Below, piece by piece: positions 26,323-37,007 of a stretch of 64,000 nucleotides of DNA (position 1 is its first letter; every line of letters starts with the position of its first letter). Made by a program: the position numbers and the translations under genes. Source of the stretch: Psychromicrobium xiongbiense (GTDB lineage: Bacteria; Actinomycetota; Actinomycetes; Actinomycetales; Micrococcaceae). The stretch lies in contig NZ_JASSZH010000021.1 in the NCBI RefSeq assembly GCF_030271165.1, forward strand, positions 214,669 through 278,668, read 5' to 3'. Below the pieces are notes generated by a model. That model worked only from the letters and a program-made list of their open reading frames with translations, ran no database searches and was not told where the DNA came from.

Positions 26323-27417
26323 CTAATGCACCACGTCAGAGACAATTTTCGCACCGTGCACCGGCGAATGCACAGCGCGCACCCGCAGGCCCCCGGCACG
26401 GAGTTCATCGGCAATGTCCTCGGCATGAACCTGATCCCGCGCCAGAGCGGCAACAGTGGGGCCGGAACCGGAGACCACTGCGGCCAGTGCACCGGCATCG
26501 CGTGCAGCCCGGAGCGTCCCTGCCAGGCCCGGCGACAGACTCAGTGCTGCCGGCTCCAGATCATTGTGTACCACCGCGGCCAGCGCCTCGGCATCCCCGC
26601 TGCGCAAGGCCTGTAGCACCAGCGGGTTGACGGCCTGCGGCACCTCGGGCCGCTCCCCGTGCATCGTGCGCAGTTTGTCCAGCGTGCCGAACACCGAGGG
26701 CGTGGACAGACCGAAGTCCGCGGCTGCCAGCACCCAGAAGAACGGCCGCGGAGCCAGCGCGGAAGAGAGCTCCTCCCCCACGCCCAGACCAATCGCCGCA
26801 CCACCAAAGAGCGCGAAGGGGACGTCAGCTCCGAGTTCGGCCGCCAGATGGGCCAGCTCTTCCCGGGACAGGCCAGCCTCCCAGAGGGCGTCACAGGCCA
26901 GCAGAGTAGCGGCGGCATCAGCCGACCCGCCGCCCATGCCACCGGCCACCGGAACGCGCTTGAGAATTTCGATATCCACGCCGGTGGGGTGCTCGCTGAG
27001 ATCGGCCATCAGGTTCGCCGCGCGGGCCACCAGATTGTTGTGATCGAGAGGGATGCTGAGCAACGCCTGCTCTTCCGGCCCCGCCGACGAATCCGACCCT
27101 GAGGAACCCGAGGAATCCGACGATGCAGGCCCGGCGGCCAGGCCGTCCGGCGCATAGCGAAGGCTGACCCCGACACCCGGTTCGAGCCGACTGCGCACCG
27201 TCACTTCTTCATACAGCGAGACGGCCAGATAGGCGCTGGCCACCGGATGATAGCCATCCTCGCGGAGCGGCCCCACCTCAAAGGAGACATTGATTTTTCC
27301 GGGCGCTTTGGCGCGGACCGAGCGCTGCCTGGCCTTGCCCGGGCCGCGTGAACCAGAATCCTGCGAACGGGAGCCCAGCGAAACGGTGCCGTTGCTCCCG
27401 GCGCGTGATGGCGTCAT
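26323..27417 (-). CDS. ispE: 4-diphosphocytidyl-2-C-methyl-D-erythritol kinase
   Basis: GHMP kinase of the MEP isoprenoid pathway, phosphorylating CDP-methylerythritol. Signatures: VRAKAPGKINVSFEVG at the N-terminus, DGYHPVASAYLAVSLYEEV, ATP loop PVAGGMGGGSADAAA, and VVSGSGPTVAAL in the C-terminal domain. At 364 residues it is longer than usual. A 35-residue N-terminal tail and a Ser/Gly-rich insert (DSSGSSGSDSS, about residues 99-115) account for the excess. ATG 27417 follows TAGGTT by 6 nt, suggesting a leaderless mRNA and so its own promoter, although it lies 70 bp after rsmA on the same strand. Confidence 0.94.
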   Translation of the reverse strand: MTPSRAGSNGTVSLGSRSQDSGSRGPGKARQRSVRAKAPGKINVSFEVGPLREDGYHPVASAYLAVSLYEEVTVRSRLEPGVGVSLRYAPDGLAAGPASSDSSGSSGSDSSAGPEEQALLSIPLDHNNLVARAANLMADLSEHPTGVDIEILKRVPVAGGMGGGSADAAATLLACDALWEAGLSREELAHLAAELGADVPFALFGGAAIGLGVGEELSSALAPRPFFWVLAAADFGLSTPSVFGTLDKLRTMHGERPEVPQAVNPLVLQALRSGDAEALAAVVHNDLEPAALSLSPGLAGTLRAARDAGALAAVVSGSGPTVAALARDQVHAEDIADELRAGGLRVRAVHSPVHGAKIVSDVVH

Positions 27418-27423
27418 AGCCCT

Positions 27424-27429
27424 AACCTA
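27424..27429 (-). promoter_or_regulatory. -10 box TAGGTT, leaderless start of ispE
   Basis: Six nucleotides separate the box from the ATG at 27417 on the minus strand. Confidence 0.55.
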
Positions 27430-27489
27430 GGCCACCGTGCCGGAAGCGTCCAAGTGCTGAGCCCCGGCGGGGCGAACACCGAGGAGGAA

Positions 27490-28440
27490 TCAGGAAGCCG
27501 AATCAGCAGCAGTCAGTTCTCCGGTAGCAGCCAGAGCGATCCGGGCAAAGGCCTCGACATCGAGCATTTCGCCGCGGCTGCTCGGATCCACCCCGGCCGC
27601 CACGAGGCGACGCTCCGCCTCTGCCGCGCTTCCGGCCCAACCTGCCAGTGCTGCACGGAGCGTCTTGCGGCGCTGGGCGAACGCCGCGTCGATCACGGCG
27701 AACACCTCGGGGCGCATCTCCTCGGCGATCGGGGGTTCACGGCGGGTGAATTCCACCAGCCCTGAGGAGATTTTGGGTGCTGGCCAGAACACGTTCATGC
27801 CGATCACCCCGGCTTTGCGCATGGAAGCGTACCAGGCGGCTTTGACCGAGGGGATGCCGTAGGTCTTGCTGCCCGGTCCGGCGGCCAGCCGGTCCGCCAC
27901 CTCGTCCTGGACCATGACCAGGCCGTGGCGGAGGCTCGGGAAGTGTTCCAGCAGGTGCAGCACCACGGGTACCGCCACGTTGTACGGCAGATTCGCCACC
28001 AGCGCGGTGGGCTGCTCCAGCTCCCCGCCAGCACCGCCCGGCAGGCTGGTCACCCGGAGCGCATCGGCGCCGATCACGTTCAGCGATCCGCTTTTCTCCG
28101 GCCGGAATTCGGCCACGGTCTGCGGCAGCCGCTCGGCCAGGGGCGGATCGATCTCAACCGCGACGACGCGCTCGGCGGCATCGAGCAGTCCCAGGGTCAG
28201 CGAGCCGAGCCCTGGCCCAACCTCCAGCACGGTCTCCCCTGGGTCAACGTGAGCCGCGGCCACGATGCGACGGATCGTATTGCCGTCGATGACGAAGTTC
28301 TGACCCAGGGTCTTGGTGGGCCGCAGTCCCAGTTCCTCGGCAAGACGGCGGATGTCGGCTGCACTGAGTAAGCGGCCGCCGGACGTGGCAGCCGCAGGGG
28401 CTGGCGTGCTGTCAGAACTCGGTTCGGTGGGCTGGTTCAC
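27490..28440 (-). CDS. rsmA: 16S rRNA (adenine1518/1519-N6) dimethyltransferase RsmA (KsgA)
   Basis: Dimethylates two adjacent adenines in helix 45 of 16S rRNA during 30S maturation. Signatures: [19 protein letters not shown] motif [23 protein letters not shown], catalytic [15 protein letters not shown], and [12 protein letters not shown] in the C-terminal domain. At 316 residues it carries an Ala/Pro-rich N-terminal extension. The GTG at 28440 follows TAGACT by 6 nt, so the start is probably leaderless. The rpfB-rsmA-ispE order is the actinobacterial norm. Confidence 0.96.
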   Translation of the reverse strand: MNQPTEPSSDSTPAPAAATSGGRLLSAADIRRLAEELGLRPTKTLGQNFVIDGNTIRRIVAAAHVDPGETVLEVGPGLGSLTLGLLDAAERVVAVEIDPPLAERLPQTVAEFRPEKSGSLNVIGADALRVTSLPGGAGGELEQPTALVANLPYNVAVPVVLHLLEHFPSLRHGLVMVQDEVADRLAAGPGSKTYGIPSVKAAWYASMRKAGVIGMNVFWPAPKISSGLVEFTRREPPIAEEMRPEVFAVIDAAFAQRRKTLRAALAGWAGSAAEAERRLVAAGVDPSSRGEMLDVEAFARIALAATGELTAADSAS

Positions 28441-28446
28441 CGCAGC

Positions 28447-28452
28447 AGTCTA
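28447..28452 (-). promoter_or_regulatory. -10 box TAGACT, leaderless start of rsmA
   Basis: Six nucleotides separate the box from the GTG at 28440 on the minus strand. Confidence 0.55.
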
Positions 28453-28518
28453 CCGGGCGGCCGTCACCAGGTCCCGGTTGGCCAGCGCCGTTAGCCCGGG
28501 ATAGATGGGATAGAACAG

Positions 28519-28554
28519 CAGATCCCGGCTCACTGGAGTGTGAGCCGGGATCTG
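28519..28554 (-). terminator. Hairpin terminator after rpfB
   Basis: Perfect 15-bp arms around a 6-nt loop, 20 bp beyond the rpfB stop. The U-tract is poor. It separates rpfB from rsmA. Confidence 0.75.
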
Positions 28555-28573
28555 TTGACAGAAGTGTGAGCGA

Positions 28574-29737
<1,164 letters not shown>

Positions 29738-29918
29738 CTACTCAAGCATCCGGGCACGGGAATTCAGAGTAGTCATACGCACCTGCGCGCATCCCCACTC
29801 TCAGAGATCTCTATCTGTTTCAGACCACGCTGTGCCACTGTGCGTGCAGGACTCAAGGCGGTCTTCATGATGCGAGTGATCTCCGCGGACCTTCCCCGAT
29901 CCCGGCTATCTACCCACT

Positions 29919-29937
29919 ACTGTAACCGAATTGTGAC
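29919..29937 (-). promoter_or_regulatory. MtrA-like direct repeat overlapping a putative -10 upstream of rpfB
   Basis: On the minus strand GTCACA and GTTACA are separated by 5 nt (29921-29937). The second half overlaps a TACAGT box (29919-29924). The 11-bp spacing matches MtrA response-regulator sites known at cell-wall hydrolase genes. A start here would give a leader of about 190 nt. Apart from this, the 29726-29976 gap shows no gene. Confidence 0.45.
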
Positions 29938-29976
29938 CCAAGGCCAAGATTTCATCTCGGACGGGATGCTATGAGG

Positions 29977-31008
29977 TCAGTCCCAGCTGCCGTAGACCTG
30001 CTCAGTATTACGACTCAACTGCTGGCAGAACCGGGACAGCTCGGTCTCTCTGGTCTCCGCCAGAACCCGTACCGTCTGGGGCATGAGATAGCTCGCATTG
30101 GGCCGTCCCCGGAAGGGGTGAGGCGTCAGGAAAGGCGCATCGGTTTCGACCAGAATCAACGAGGGATCGGCGAGCGCAGCCGCCTCCCTCAGACCTTCCG
30201 AATTCTTGAACGTCACCGTCCCGGAGAAGGAGAGGTACCAGCCATGCTCCCTGCAGATCCGGGCCAGGCTGGCATCTCCGGAGAAGCAGTGGAACACCAC
30301 CCGGGAAGGGGCACCCTGCTCCAGCAGAATGCGCACCACATCCTCGTGCGCATCCCGGTCGTGGATCTGCAGTGCCAGGTCCAGCCGCTTGGCCAGTTCC
30401 AGATGCTTCCGGAAGGACTCCTGCTGCTGTGGCTGCCTCTGCGCCTCGGTGCGGAAGTAGTCCAGACCGGTCTCCCCGATCGCCCGGACCCGTGGATGCG
30501 CGGCGAGAACCTCGAGTTCCGCCAGGGCCGCGTCGAGCTGCCCCGCCTCCGCCAGTGCGGGCGCATCGTTGGGATGAATCGCGACGGCACCGAGCAGGCG
30601 CTCATCGGCCTTCACCGCCTGGACGACGAAGCGGGAGGACTCCAGATCACAGCCCACCTGCACGGCACCCTGCACTCCCACGGAAGCGGCGACATCGAGC
30701 GCATCCTTCAGCGACACCCGGGCCAGTGCGTCCCGCAGATCCGCGGGGGCGTTGTCGTCCAGAACGGGGAAGTCCAGGTGGGTGTGATTGTCCATCACCG
30801 GCTCCGGAAGCGGCTCAGGGGCCGGCGGGAATTCCAGGGCGCGACGGCGTTTGAGCGCGGCTTTCGCCGCAGGATCCTTCTCCGCCGCCAGGCGCTCCGG
30901 CGTGATCGGCTCCGCGGAGCGATAGGGCAGCGGCGCCAGCTGATCGGTATCGGCTGGCGAAGGCGCACTGGCCGTCGATCCCATGCTGGCAGGAACAACA
31001 GAAGACAT
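29977..31008 (-). CDS. tatD: TatD family metal-dependent hydrolase (DNase)
   Basis: Amidohydrolase-fold nuclease/hydrolase with two metals. Signatures: DNHTHLDFP (first metal motif), AVAIHPND, AIGETGLDYFR, LQIHDRDAHED, VFHCFSGDA and VETDAPFLTP. At 343 residues, about 70 precede the conserved domain and form an unconserved Pro/Ala/Lys-rich arm. ATG 31008 follows TAGAGT by 7 nt. It lies upstream of rpfB on the same strand, as in other actinobacteria; metG, which usually adjoins tatD, is absent here. Confidence 0.93.
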   Translation of the reverse strand: MSSVVPASMGSTASAPSPADTDQLAPLPYRSAEPITPERLAAEKDPAAKAALKRRRALEFPPAPEPLPEPVMDNHTHLDFPVLDDNAPADLRDALARVSLKDALDVAASVGVQGAVQVGCDLESSRFVVQAVKADERLLGAVAIHPNDAPALAEAGQLDAALAELEVLAAHPRVRAIGETGLDYFRTEAQRQPQQQESFRKHLELAKRLDLALQIHDRDAHEDVVRILLEQGAPSRVVFHCFSGDASLARICREHGWYLSFSGTVTFKNSEGLREAAALADPSLILVETDAPFLTPHPFRGRPNASYLMPQTVRVLAETRETELSRFCQQLSRNTEQVYGSWD

Positions 31009-31015
31009 GCTGTCT

Positions 31016-31021
31016 ACTCTA
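31016..31021 (-). promoter_or_regulatory. -10 box TAGAGT, leaderless start of tatD
   Basis: Seven nucleotides separate the box from the ATG at 31008 on the minus strand. Confidence 0.55.
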
Positions 31022-31134
31022 GGCCGTACCCTGCGGGATGCTCAGGGAGCGGTTCAACGAGTAACGTAGTTCACACCCCGCCGGGCCACGAGCCCTGCAG
31101 GGACTGCGGAATCGGCTGATCAGAGGAATCCATT

Positions 31135-32226
31135 GTGAGCCACGCGCCTTCGGACCATATCGCCCCCCAGTTCGTCGCCCGAAGGGCATCCGATGGCACC
31201 CAGGACGGGGCACCGACGGCGATGGCGCACGCCGAATTCACGGCCCTGAGCCACGACATTCTCCACGCCATCTCCACAGTGATCGACGGCAAAGCCGAAG
31301 CCGCCCAGCTGGCGCTGACCGTGCTGCTGGCCCGTGGCCATCTCCTCCTCGAGGACGTGCCCGGCGTTGGCAAGACCATGCTGGCCAAGACTCTGGCCCG
31401 CACCTTGGACTGCTCCGTGAGCCGGATCCAGTTCACCCCGGATCTGCTCCCCTCCGATGTCACCGGGGTCTCGATCTTCAATCAGACCAACCACAGCTTC
31501 GAATTTCGGCCTGGCGCCGTCTTTGCCAATGTGGTGATCGGGGACGAAATCAACCGTGCCTCTGCCAAAACCCAGTCCGCCCTGCTGGAATGTATGGAGG
31601 AACACCAGGTCACGGTGGACGGTTCCACCTACCAGCTGGCCGAACCGTTCATGGTGGTCGCCACCCAGAATCCGCTCGAAATGGAGGGCACGTACCCGTT
31701 GCCGGAGGCCCAACGGGACCGGTTCATGGCCCGGATCTCGCTGGGCTACCCGGATGCCGAGGCTGAGGTTCAGATGCTCGAGACCCACCAGTCGACCTCC
31801 CCGCTGAGCCAGGTCCACCCGGTGGTGAGCGAGGCGCAGGTGCGGGCGATGATCAGCCTGGTCCAGGGGATCCACGTCGCTACTGCGGTCAAGGATTACG
31901 TGGTGGCTCTGGGTCGAGCCACCAGGGAACATCCACAGATCCGCCTGGGTGCCAGCCCGCGGGCCCTGTTGCAGCTCCTCCGCGCGGCCAAGGCCACCGC
32001 CGCCCTGGCCGGGCGCAGTTTTGTGGTCCCGGACGATGTCGCCGCGCTCGCACCGGCGGTGCTGGACCATCGCCTGCTGCTGGACCGGCGGGCAGGCGCC
32101 GCAGGGACCACCACCGGGCAGGTCCTGCGGACGATTCTGGCCTCTGTTCCGGTGGGTTCCCCCGCGTCGGTCCTTTCCTCGCCCTCCGCTGGCGCCCTGA
32201 CCCACCGCGCCGACCGCCTGCGGTGA
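31135..32226 (+). CDS. MoxR family AAA+ ATPase
   Basis: A 363-residue MoxR-type ATPase, thought to act as a chaperone or remodeller for partner proteins encoded beside it. Walker A EDVPGVGKTMLAKTLA (coded near 31355-31400), Walker B GDEINRASAKTQSALLECMEE, sensor ATQNPLEMEGTYPLPEAQRDRF, and arginine-finger and lid regions in the C-terminal third. GTG 31135 has AGAGGA 7 nt upstream. Its stop overlaps the DUF58 start as GTGA, so the three genes MoxR, DUF58 and transglutaminase form one translationally coupled operon. Confidence 0.93.
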   Translation: MSHAPSDHIAPQFVARRASDGTQDGAPTAMAHAEFTALSHDILHAISTVIDGKAEAAQLALTVLLARGHLLLEDVPGVGKTMLAKTLARTLDCSVSRIQFTPDLLPSDVTGVSIFNQTNHSFEFRPGAVFANVVIGDEINRASAKTQSALLECMEEHQVTVDGSTYQLAEPFMVVATQNPLEMEGTYPLPEAQRDRFMARISLGYPDAEAEVQMLETHQSTSPLSQVHPVVSEAQVRAMISLVQGIHVATAVKDYVVALGRATREHPQIRLGASPRALLQLLRAAKATAALAGRSFVVPDDVAALAPAVLDHRLLLDRRAGAAGTTTGQVLRTILASVPVGSPASVLSSPSAGALTHRADRLR

Positions 32227-33629
32227 GCGCAGCACGGGGCTCCGGCGAGCGTCGGAAGCCACAAACCCGCCTGACCTTCCGCGGCTGGTCGCTGGCCGGA
32301 GCCGGGGTACTGTGTCTGCTGCTGGCCCAGGTGATGGGCCGCAAGGACCTTCTGGTCCTGGGCCTGTTCCTGCTGCTCCTACCGGTTCTGGCCCTGGCAT
32401 CGGTGCGGCTCGGCGTACCCGGCTTCACCGTCCGTCGCAGCTTCGAACCCACCGTAGTGGTGGCCGGATCGGCAGCCTCGGTGAGCCTGTCGATCAGCGC
32501 GCCCAGCCGCTTTACCGGGCGGCTACGCATGCAGGAGGGCCTGCCCGAACGGTTCGGACCGTCTCCGCAGTTCTGGTATCCGGGCCAGGCTCACCAGGTG
32601 ACGTCCACCGAGCGGCTGAGCCGCTATCGATACCGCATTCACCCCGCCGTCCGGGGTCAGTTTGCGGTGGGGCCGGTCAGCGCCGAATTCTCCGATGCCT
32701 TCGGACTCAGCCGCACCATGCTGATCCTGCCGGGAGTCTCCTGGCTGACCGTCACGCCGCCCTGCCTGGAACTTCATACCCTGCAGCTCAGTGGCGCACA
32801 TGGGGTGGACGGCCCGGCGCCGACCCGGCAACGAGCCAATCCGAGCGATGACGATGTGATGACCCGCACCTACCGCCACGGGGACCCGATGCGCCGGGTG
32901 CACTGGCCCGCGACCGCACGGCACGGTCAACTCATGGTCCGCCAGGAAGAATCCGTCACCACTCCGTTGGCCACCCTGATCCTGGATCAGCGCCTGCCCG
33001 CCTTTCTGCCCCATGGGCCGGGTTCGCGTCAGGCGGCGGCCCACCCCGAGCTGCACAGTTCTGAATCCTTCGAATGGGCTGTGACCGCAACGAACTCCAT
33101 CGGTGCACATCTGCTCCAGCACGGCTTTGAACTCCGCTTCCTCGACCTGTTCGGATCTGCAGGGGCCGCACGATCCCGCCCCGCTGAACATCCTGAGCAG
33201 GAGTACCTGGTGGGTTCTGATGGCGCAGCCGAGCTCGCTGCCAGCCTCGCCGCCTTGGAACTGCCTCGCGCCAGCGGCGACCAAGGACCGGGTGAGGATT
33301 CCAGACACGATGCCGGTCTGCTCTCCACGGTGAGCGCCACAGCACGGCGCGGACCGGTGGTCGCGGTGCTGGGCCTGCTCGACGGGGCGGATGCCGGCCT
33401 GCTCGCTCCCCTGGCGGCCGACGCCACCGAAGCGTGTGCACTGATCGTCGTGCCAGCACACCACGCCAGCGACCCCGGGTTGAAGAGGGCCACGGAACTG
33501 CTCCGACACGCGGGCTGGCAAGTGGCGGTGGCCTCCGCGGACAGTTCTCTGCCCGCGCTCTGGCTGCCCGCGCTCTGGGCGCAGCTGGATGCCCGGCGGA
33601 ATCTCACGTCGGGCGGAGGTGCCGGATGA
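32223..33629 (+). CDS. DUF58 domain-containing membrane protein
   Basis: A 468-residue protein with two hydrophobic helices at the N-terminus (about residues 22-60), then an extracytoplasmic or cytoplasmic beta region, and the DUF58 signature TRTYRHGDPMRRVHWPATARHGQLMVRQEE followed by a von Willebrand-A-like region (TLILDQRLPAF). DUF58 proteins are standard partners of MoxR ATPases; their biochemical role is not established. GTG at 32223 overlaps the MoxR stop by 4 bp, and its own stop overlaps the next start by 4 bp. Confidence 0.9.
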   Translation: MSAARGSGERRKPQTRLTFRGWSLAGAGVLCLLLAQVMGRKDLLVLGLFLLLLPVLALASVRLGVPGFTVRRSFEPTVVVAGSAASVSLSISAPSRFTGRLRMQEGLPERFGPSPQFWYPGQAHQVTSTERLSRYRYRIHPAVRGQFAVGPVSAEFSDAFGLSRTMLILPGVSWLTVTPPCLELHTLQLSGAHGVDGPAPTRQRANPSDDDVMTRTYRHGDPMRRVHWPATARHGQLMVRQEESVTTPLATLILDQRLPAFLPHGPGSRQAAAHPELHSSESFEWAVTATNSIGAHLLQHGFELRFLDLFGSAGAARSRPAEHPEQEYLVGSDGAAELAASLAALELPRASGDQGPGEDSRHDAGLLSTVSATARRGPVVAVLGLLDGADAGLLAPLAADATEACALIVVPAHHASDPGLKRATELLRHAGWQVAVASADSSLPALWLPALWAQLDARRNLTSGGGAG

Positions 33630-36121
33630 GTTGGCGTCCCGAAACCCTGACCAGGCAGCGCCGGGCCAGATTCGTTCCTTTCGCCGCTTCCCGTCCGCTG
33701 CCCTGGCAATTGGCAGCAGCCGTCTTCCTGGCCGTGGCGGGGACCGCCGTCGGTTTCGGTGGCGTTTTCCGCGGCTACGGATGGTTCGTGCCGTTGAGCT
33801 TCACGGTGGGTACGGTCGTGTTGGCCCAGGCCTGGGCCAGAGCGCTCCGGTTCCCTGCTGGCTGGGTTCCCGTGGTGGGCGCTGCTGTCCTGACGGCGGT
33901 ACTGACCCTGCAGTTCCTGGCCTCCACTGCGCTCCTGGGGTTCATTCCCACCTCGTCCAGTCTGGGGCTGGCCAATGCTCTGATCGGTCAGGCGGCTGAT
34001 ACCGTCGCCCGCCAGGTGGCGCCAGTGGAGGCCGGTTCCGGAATCCTGTTCGTCCTCTGCCTGGGCGTGGGGCTGATCACCGTCCTGACCGATCTGCTCG
34101 CAGTAGGGCTGATGATGCCTGCGGCGAGCGGCATTGGGCCGTTGATGGTCGCCATCGTGCCCGCAACCATCAAAGTGGACAGCCTGGGGGTGCTGGGATT
34201 CCTGTTGGGTGGGGCCGGGTTCCTGAGCATTCTGGCGCTGTCGCAGAGTCTGGCGACCACCGGCGGTGCGGCGGCAGCCAAGGCCGCCTCCGGACCGGCA
34301 TCGGCCGGTTCAGCCTTTGACCGGGGCGGGGGCGTTCAGGCTGCCCCCCGGAGCGCCCCAGGCTCGCGGGAGTCCCGGGCCGCTATCCGCGAGGGGCTCA
34401 GCGAACGCTGGACGGCGTTGCGGGGCGAGGCGAGCCAGGGCAACCAACAGAGGGGAGACGCGGCATCTCGGACTGCCTCCGTGACCCTCAGTGTCGACGC
34501 CTGGTGGCGGCCGGCCGCCTGGGGAGCCGTCGCACTGATCCTGGCCCTGGGTGTGAGCACGGCTCTGCCCGGTTTCACCACGGGCACCTTCCCCCAGGGC
34601 TCTCGCTTCAATCCGTTCGGCCAGGTCGCCGGGCTCAGCCCCTTGCTCGCGCTCGGCTCGGATCTGCGATCTCCAACGGCCAGCGGTAGCTTCACCGTGG
34701 CCACCACCAGCGATAACGCGCCGTACCTGCGCACGACCACCGTGGAATCCTTTGCTGGCGATAACTGGCAGCCCACTGTCCGGGAGATGCAACCGCTGAG
34801 CGATACGGCACTCCGCGATGACTTCGCGCCCAGCGCGACCTCGACCACCCCCATGGTCAGCGTCATCGAGGCCAGCGACCTGGCCAATGATTGGCTGCCC
34901 GCACCCTATGCGCCTCAGGCCGTCACCGGCCTCTCCGGTTCCTGGCGGGTGGACACCAAAACCCTATCCATCAAGGGCGTGGGCAGCACCACACACGGCC
35001 AGAGTTACCAGGTGAGCAGTGCGAGTCCGGTGCTCACTCCGGAGGTGCTGGAGCTGGCTCGGGCGCGTCCGCGACCCACCCTCGACCCGATTTTCATGTC
35101 GTTGCCCACCTCCATGCCTCCGATCATCCGTCAACGGGCTCTGGAGGTGACCGCTGCCGCCGGAACCCCGTATGAGAAGGCGATGGCATTGCAGAATTAT
35201 CTGCGCGGTCCGGCCTTCACGTACTCCCTGCAGACGCCGGTGTCCGGCAACTATGACGGTACGGGGATGGACGTGCTGGCAACCTTCCTGCAGGTCAAAA
35301 GCGGGTATTGCGTACATTTTTCCGCGGCGATGGCGGTCATGGCCCGGGAGGCCGGCATACCCAGCCGGATCGCCGTGGGCTTCGCACCCGGACGAGCCAC
35401 CTCCTCGACCACGGATATCGGTGGCAAGCCGCACACTCAGTTCGAGGTCGACGGAACCGATGCACATGCGTGGCCCGAGCTCTACTTTGAGGGCCTTGGT
35501 TGGGTACCCTTCGAGCCGACACCCTCCCGAGGGGTGGTACCCGGCTATGCACAGGCGCCTGTTGCCGATGCCACCACCCCGCCCGGCGACACAGTACCCA
35601 CCGGGCAGAGCACCAGCGCCCCCGGAACCTCCAGCAGCAGCTCGCCCAGCAGCAGTTCCGCCGGGCAGCTCCAGGGCACCAAGCAGGAGTTTCCCTGGTG
35701 GTGGCTGTCGCTGCCGCTCGCGTTGATGCTGGCGACTCTGCCCGCGGTGTTCCGCGCGCTACGCCGGCGACGCCGCACCGAGCCGGGTGCCGGAATTCAG
35801 CAGGCCTGGGCCGAGTTGCAGGATGCCAGCTACGACCACGGGTTACCCCGGGATGCCAGCGATACCCCGCGCCGCTTCGTCCAGCGTCTTGCCGCCTCCG
35901 GTCTGGTCTCCGACGCCGGAACCCCTGTTGATCTCGGGTCATTGGTCGATGCCGTGGAGCGCCTGAGATACGGTCCCGGGCCTGCGGTCACGACGACGCC
36001 ACCTGCAGCGCTGCGTCAGCTCAGGGCCGCCCTGACCGCACTGAAACTTCACGCCCGCCCTGCACGCCGGCTGCGGGCCCTGCTCCTCCCGGCGTCCCTG
36101 GCCCGGCCGTACCGGGGCTGA
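33626..36121 (+). CDS. Membrane transglutaminase-like protein (TgpA/DUF3488 type)
   Basis: An 831-residue protein with a block of N-terminal helices (about residues 28-225, TgpA_N/DUF3488-like), one further helix (about 300), a large extracytoplasmic region with the transglutaminase core, a Ser/Pro-rich linker, a last helix (about 690-710) and a cytoplasmic DUF4129-like tail. The catalytic triad is visible: Cys in KSGYCVHFSAAMAVMAREAGIPSR, His in DAHAWPELYFEG, acidic residue in VPFEPTPS. ATG 33626 overlaps the DUF58 stop as ATGA; earlier in-frame starts fall inside DUF58. It may process or crosslink envelope proteins; this is inference. Confidence 0.9.
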   Translation: MSWRPETLTRQRRARFVPFAASRPLPWQLAAAVFLAVAGTAVGFGGVFRGYGWFVPLSFTVGTVVLAQAWARALRFPAGWVPVVGAAVLTAVLTLQFLASTALLGFIPTSSSLGLANALIGQAADTVARQVAPVEAGSGILFVLCLGVGLITVLTDLLAVGLMMPAASGIGPLMVAIVPATIKVDSLGVLGFLLGGAGFLSILALSQSLATTGGAAAAKAASGPASAGSAFDRGGGVQAAPRSAPGSRESRAAIREGLSERWTALRGEASQGNQQRGDAASRTASVTLSVDAWWRPAAWGAVALILALGVSTALPGFTTGTFPQGSRFNPFGQVAGLSPLLALGSDLRSPTASGSFTVATTSDNAPYLRTTTVESFAGDNWQPTVREMQPLSDTALRDDFAPSATSTTPMVSVIEASDLANDWLPAPYAPQAVTGLSGSWRVDTKTLSIKGVGSTTHGQSYQVSSASPVLTPEVLELARARPRPTLDPIFMSLPTSMPPIIRQRALEVTAAAGTPYEKAMALQNYLRGPAFTYSLQTPVSGNYDGTGMDVLATFLQVKSGYCVHFSAAMAVMAREAGIPSRIAVGFAPGRATSSTTDIGGKPHTQFEVDGTDAHAWPELYFEGLGWVPFEPTPSRGVVPGYAQAPVADATTPPGDTVPTGQSTSAPGTSSSSSPSSSSAGQLQGTKQEFPWWWLSLPLALMLATLPAVFRALRRRRRTEPGAGIQQAWAELQDASYDHGLPRDASDTPRRFVQRLAASGLVSDAGTPVDLGSLVDAVERLRYGPGPAVTTTPPAALRQLRAALTALKLHARPARRLRALLLPASLARPYRG

Positions 36122-36140
36122 GGGCACTCAACTGGGGCGC

Positions 36141-37001
36141 TCAGCGTGAGCGGTCAGCGAGCACAGCGGCATACAACTCACGTTTACTGGCCCCGGCGCT
36201 TTCGGCCACGGTGGCCACAGCATCCTTGAGCCGGATGCCGCTTTCGGTCAGCGTGGCCACCGCGGCCAGCAGGTCTTCGGCGCTGCCCTGCTGGCCGGTG
36301 CTGCCTCCGACCACCACCGCGATCTCGCCGCGCACCTCGGCTTCCACCGCCCAGGCATGGAGCTCACCCACCGTGCCACGCAGCACCTCTTCGTAGGTTT
36401 TGGTCAGTTCCCGGGTGACAGCGGCAGGCCGGTCCGGCCCGAAAACCTCCACCACAGCGGCCAGCATGCTCTCCAGTCGATGAGGCGCCTCGAAGAAGAC
36501 GAGCGTGCGTGGATCCTGGGCCACCTCGCGGAGCCGGCTCAACCGTTCTCCAGCCTTGCGGGGGAGAAAGCCTTCAAAAGCAAAGCGGTCCGTCGGCAGA
36601 CCGGACAGCGTCAGGGCTGTCAGCACCGCGGAAGGCCCGGGTACCGCGGTAACCCGGACCCGGGCCGCGTGCGCCGCTTCCACCAGGCGGTAGCCGGGGT
36701 CCGAGACCGAGGGCATGCCGGCATCGGAGACCATCAGGACGGTATCCCCGGAACGGGCGCGCTCGATCAGCTCCGCGGTTTTCCGGCCCTCATTGTGTTC
36801 GTGGTAGCTCACCAGCCTTCCCGCGACGTTCACGCCCAGGCCTGCAGCCAGGGCCAGCAGCCGGCGAGTGTCCTCCGCAGCCACGACTTCCGCCGTCGTC
36901 AGCAGTTCGGTCAACCGGCCGGAGGCATCAGCTACATTGCCGATCGGAGTGGCTGCCAGCACAATCTGCCCGGCCGAATCAGCCTCACGCGAAGAATCCA
37001 T
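36141..37001 (-). CDS. rsmI: 16S rRNA (cytidine1402-2'-O)-methyltransferase
   Basis: SAM-dependent tetrapyrrole-methylase-fold enzyme that methylates C1402 in the ribosomal P site. Signatures: LAATPIGNVADAS, AEDTRRLLAL, SYHEHNEGRKT, MVSDAGMPSVSDPGYRLV, AVPGPSAVLTALTLSGLP, FEGFLPRK and FFEAPHRL. 286 residues. ATG 37001 follows TAGGCT by 6 nt. It is divergent from pmt, an arrangement kept in mycobacteria, and ends tail to tail with the transglutaminase gene 19 bp away. Confidence 0.96.
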   Translation of the reverse strand: MDSSREADSAGQIVLAATPIGNVADASGRLTELLTTAEVVAAEDTRRLLALAAGLGVNVAGRLVSYHEHNEGRKTAELIERARSGDTVLMVSDAGMPSVSDPGYRLVEAAHAARVRVTAVPGPSAVLTALTLSGLPTDRFAFEGFLPRKAGERLSRLREVAQDPRTLVFFEAPHRLESMLAAVVEVFGPDRPAAVTRELTKTYEEVLRGTVGELHAWAVEAEVRGEIAVVVGGSTGQQGSAEDLLAAVATLTESGIRLKDAVATVAESAGASKRELYAAVLADRSR

Positions 37002-37007
37002 GCTCCC

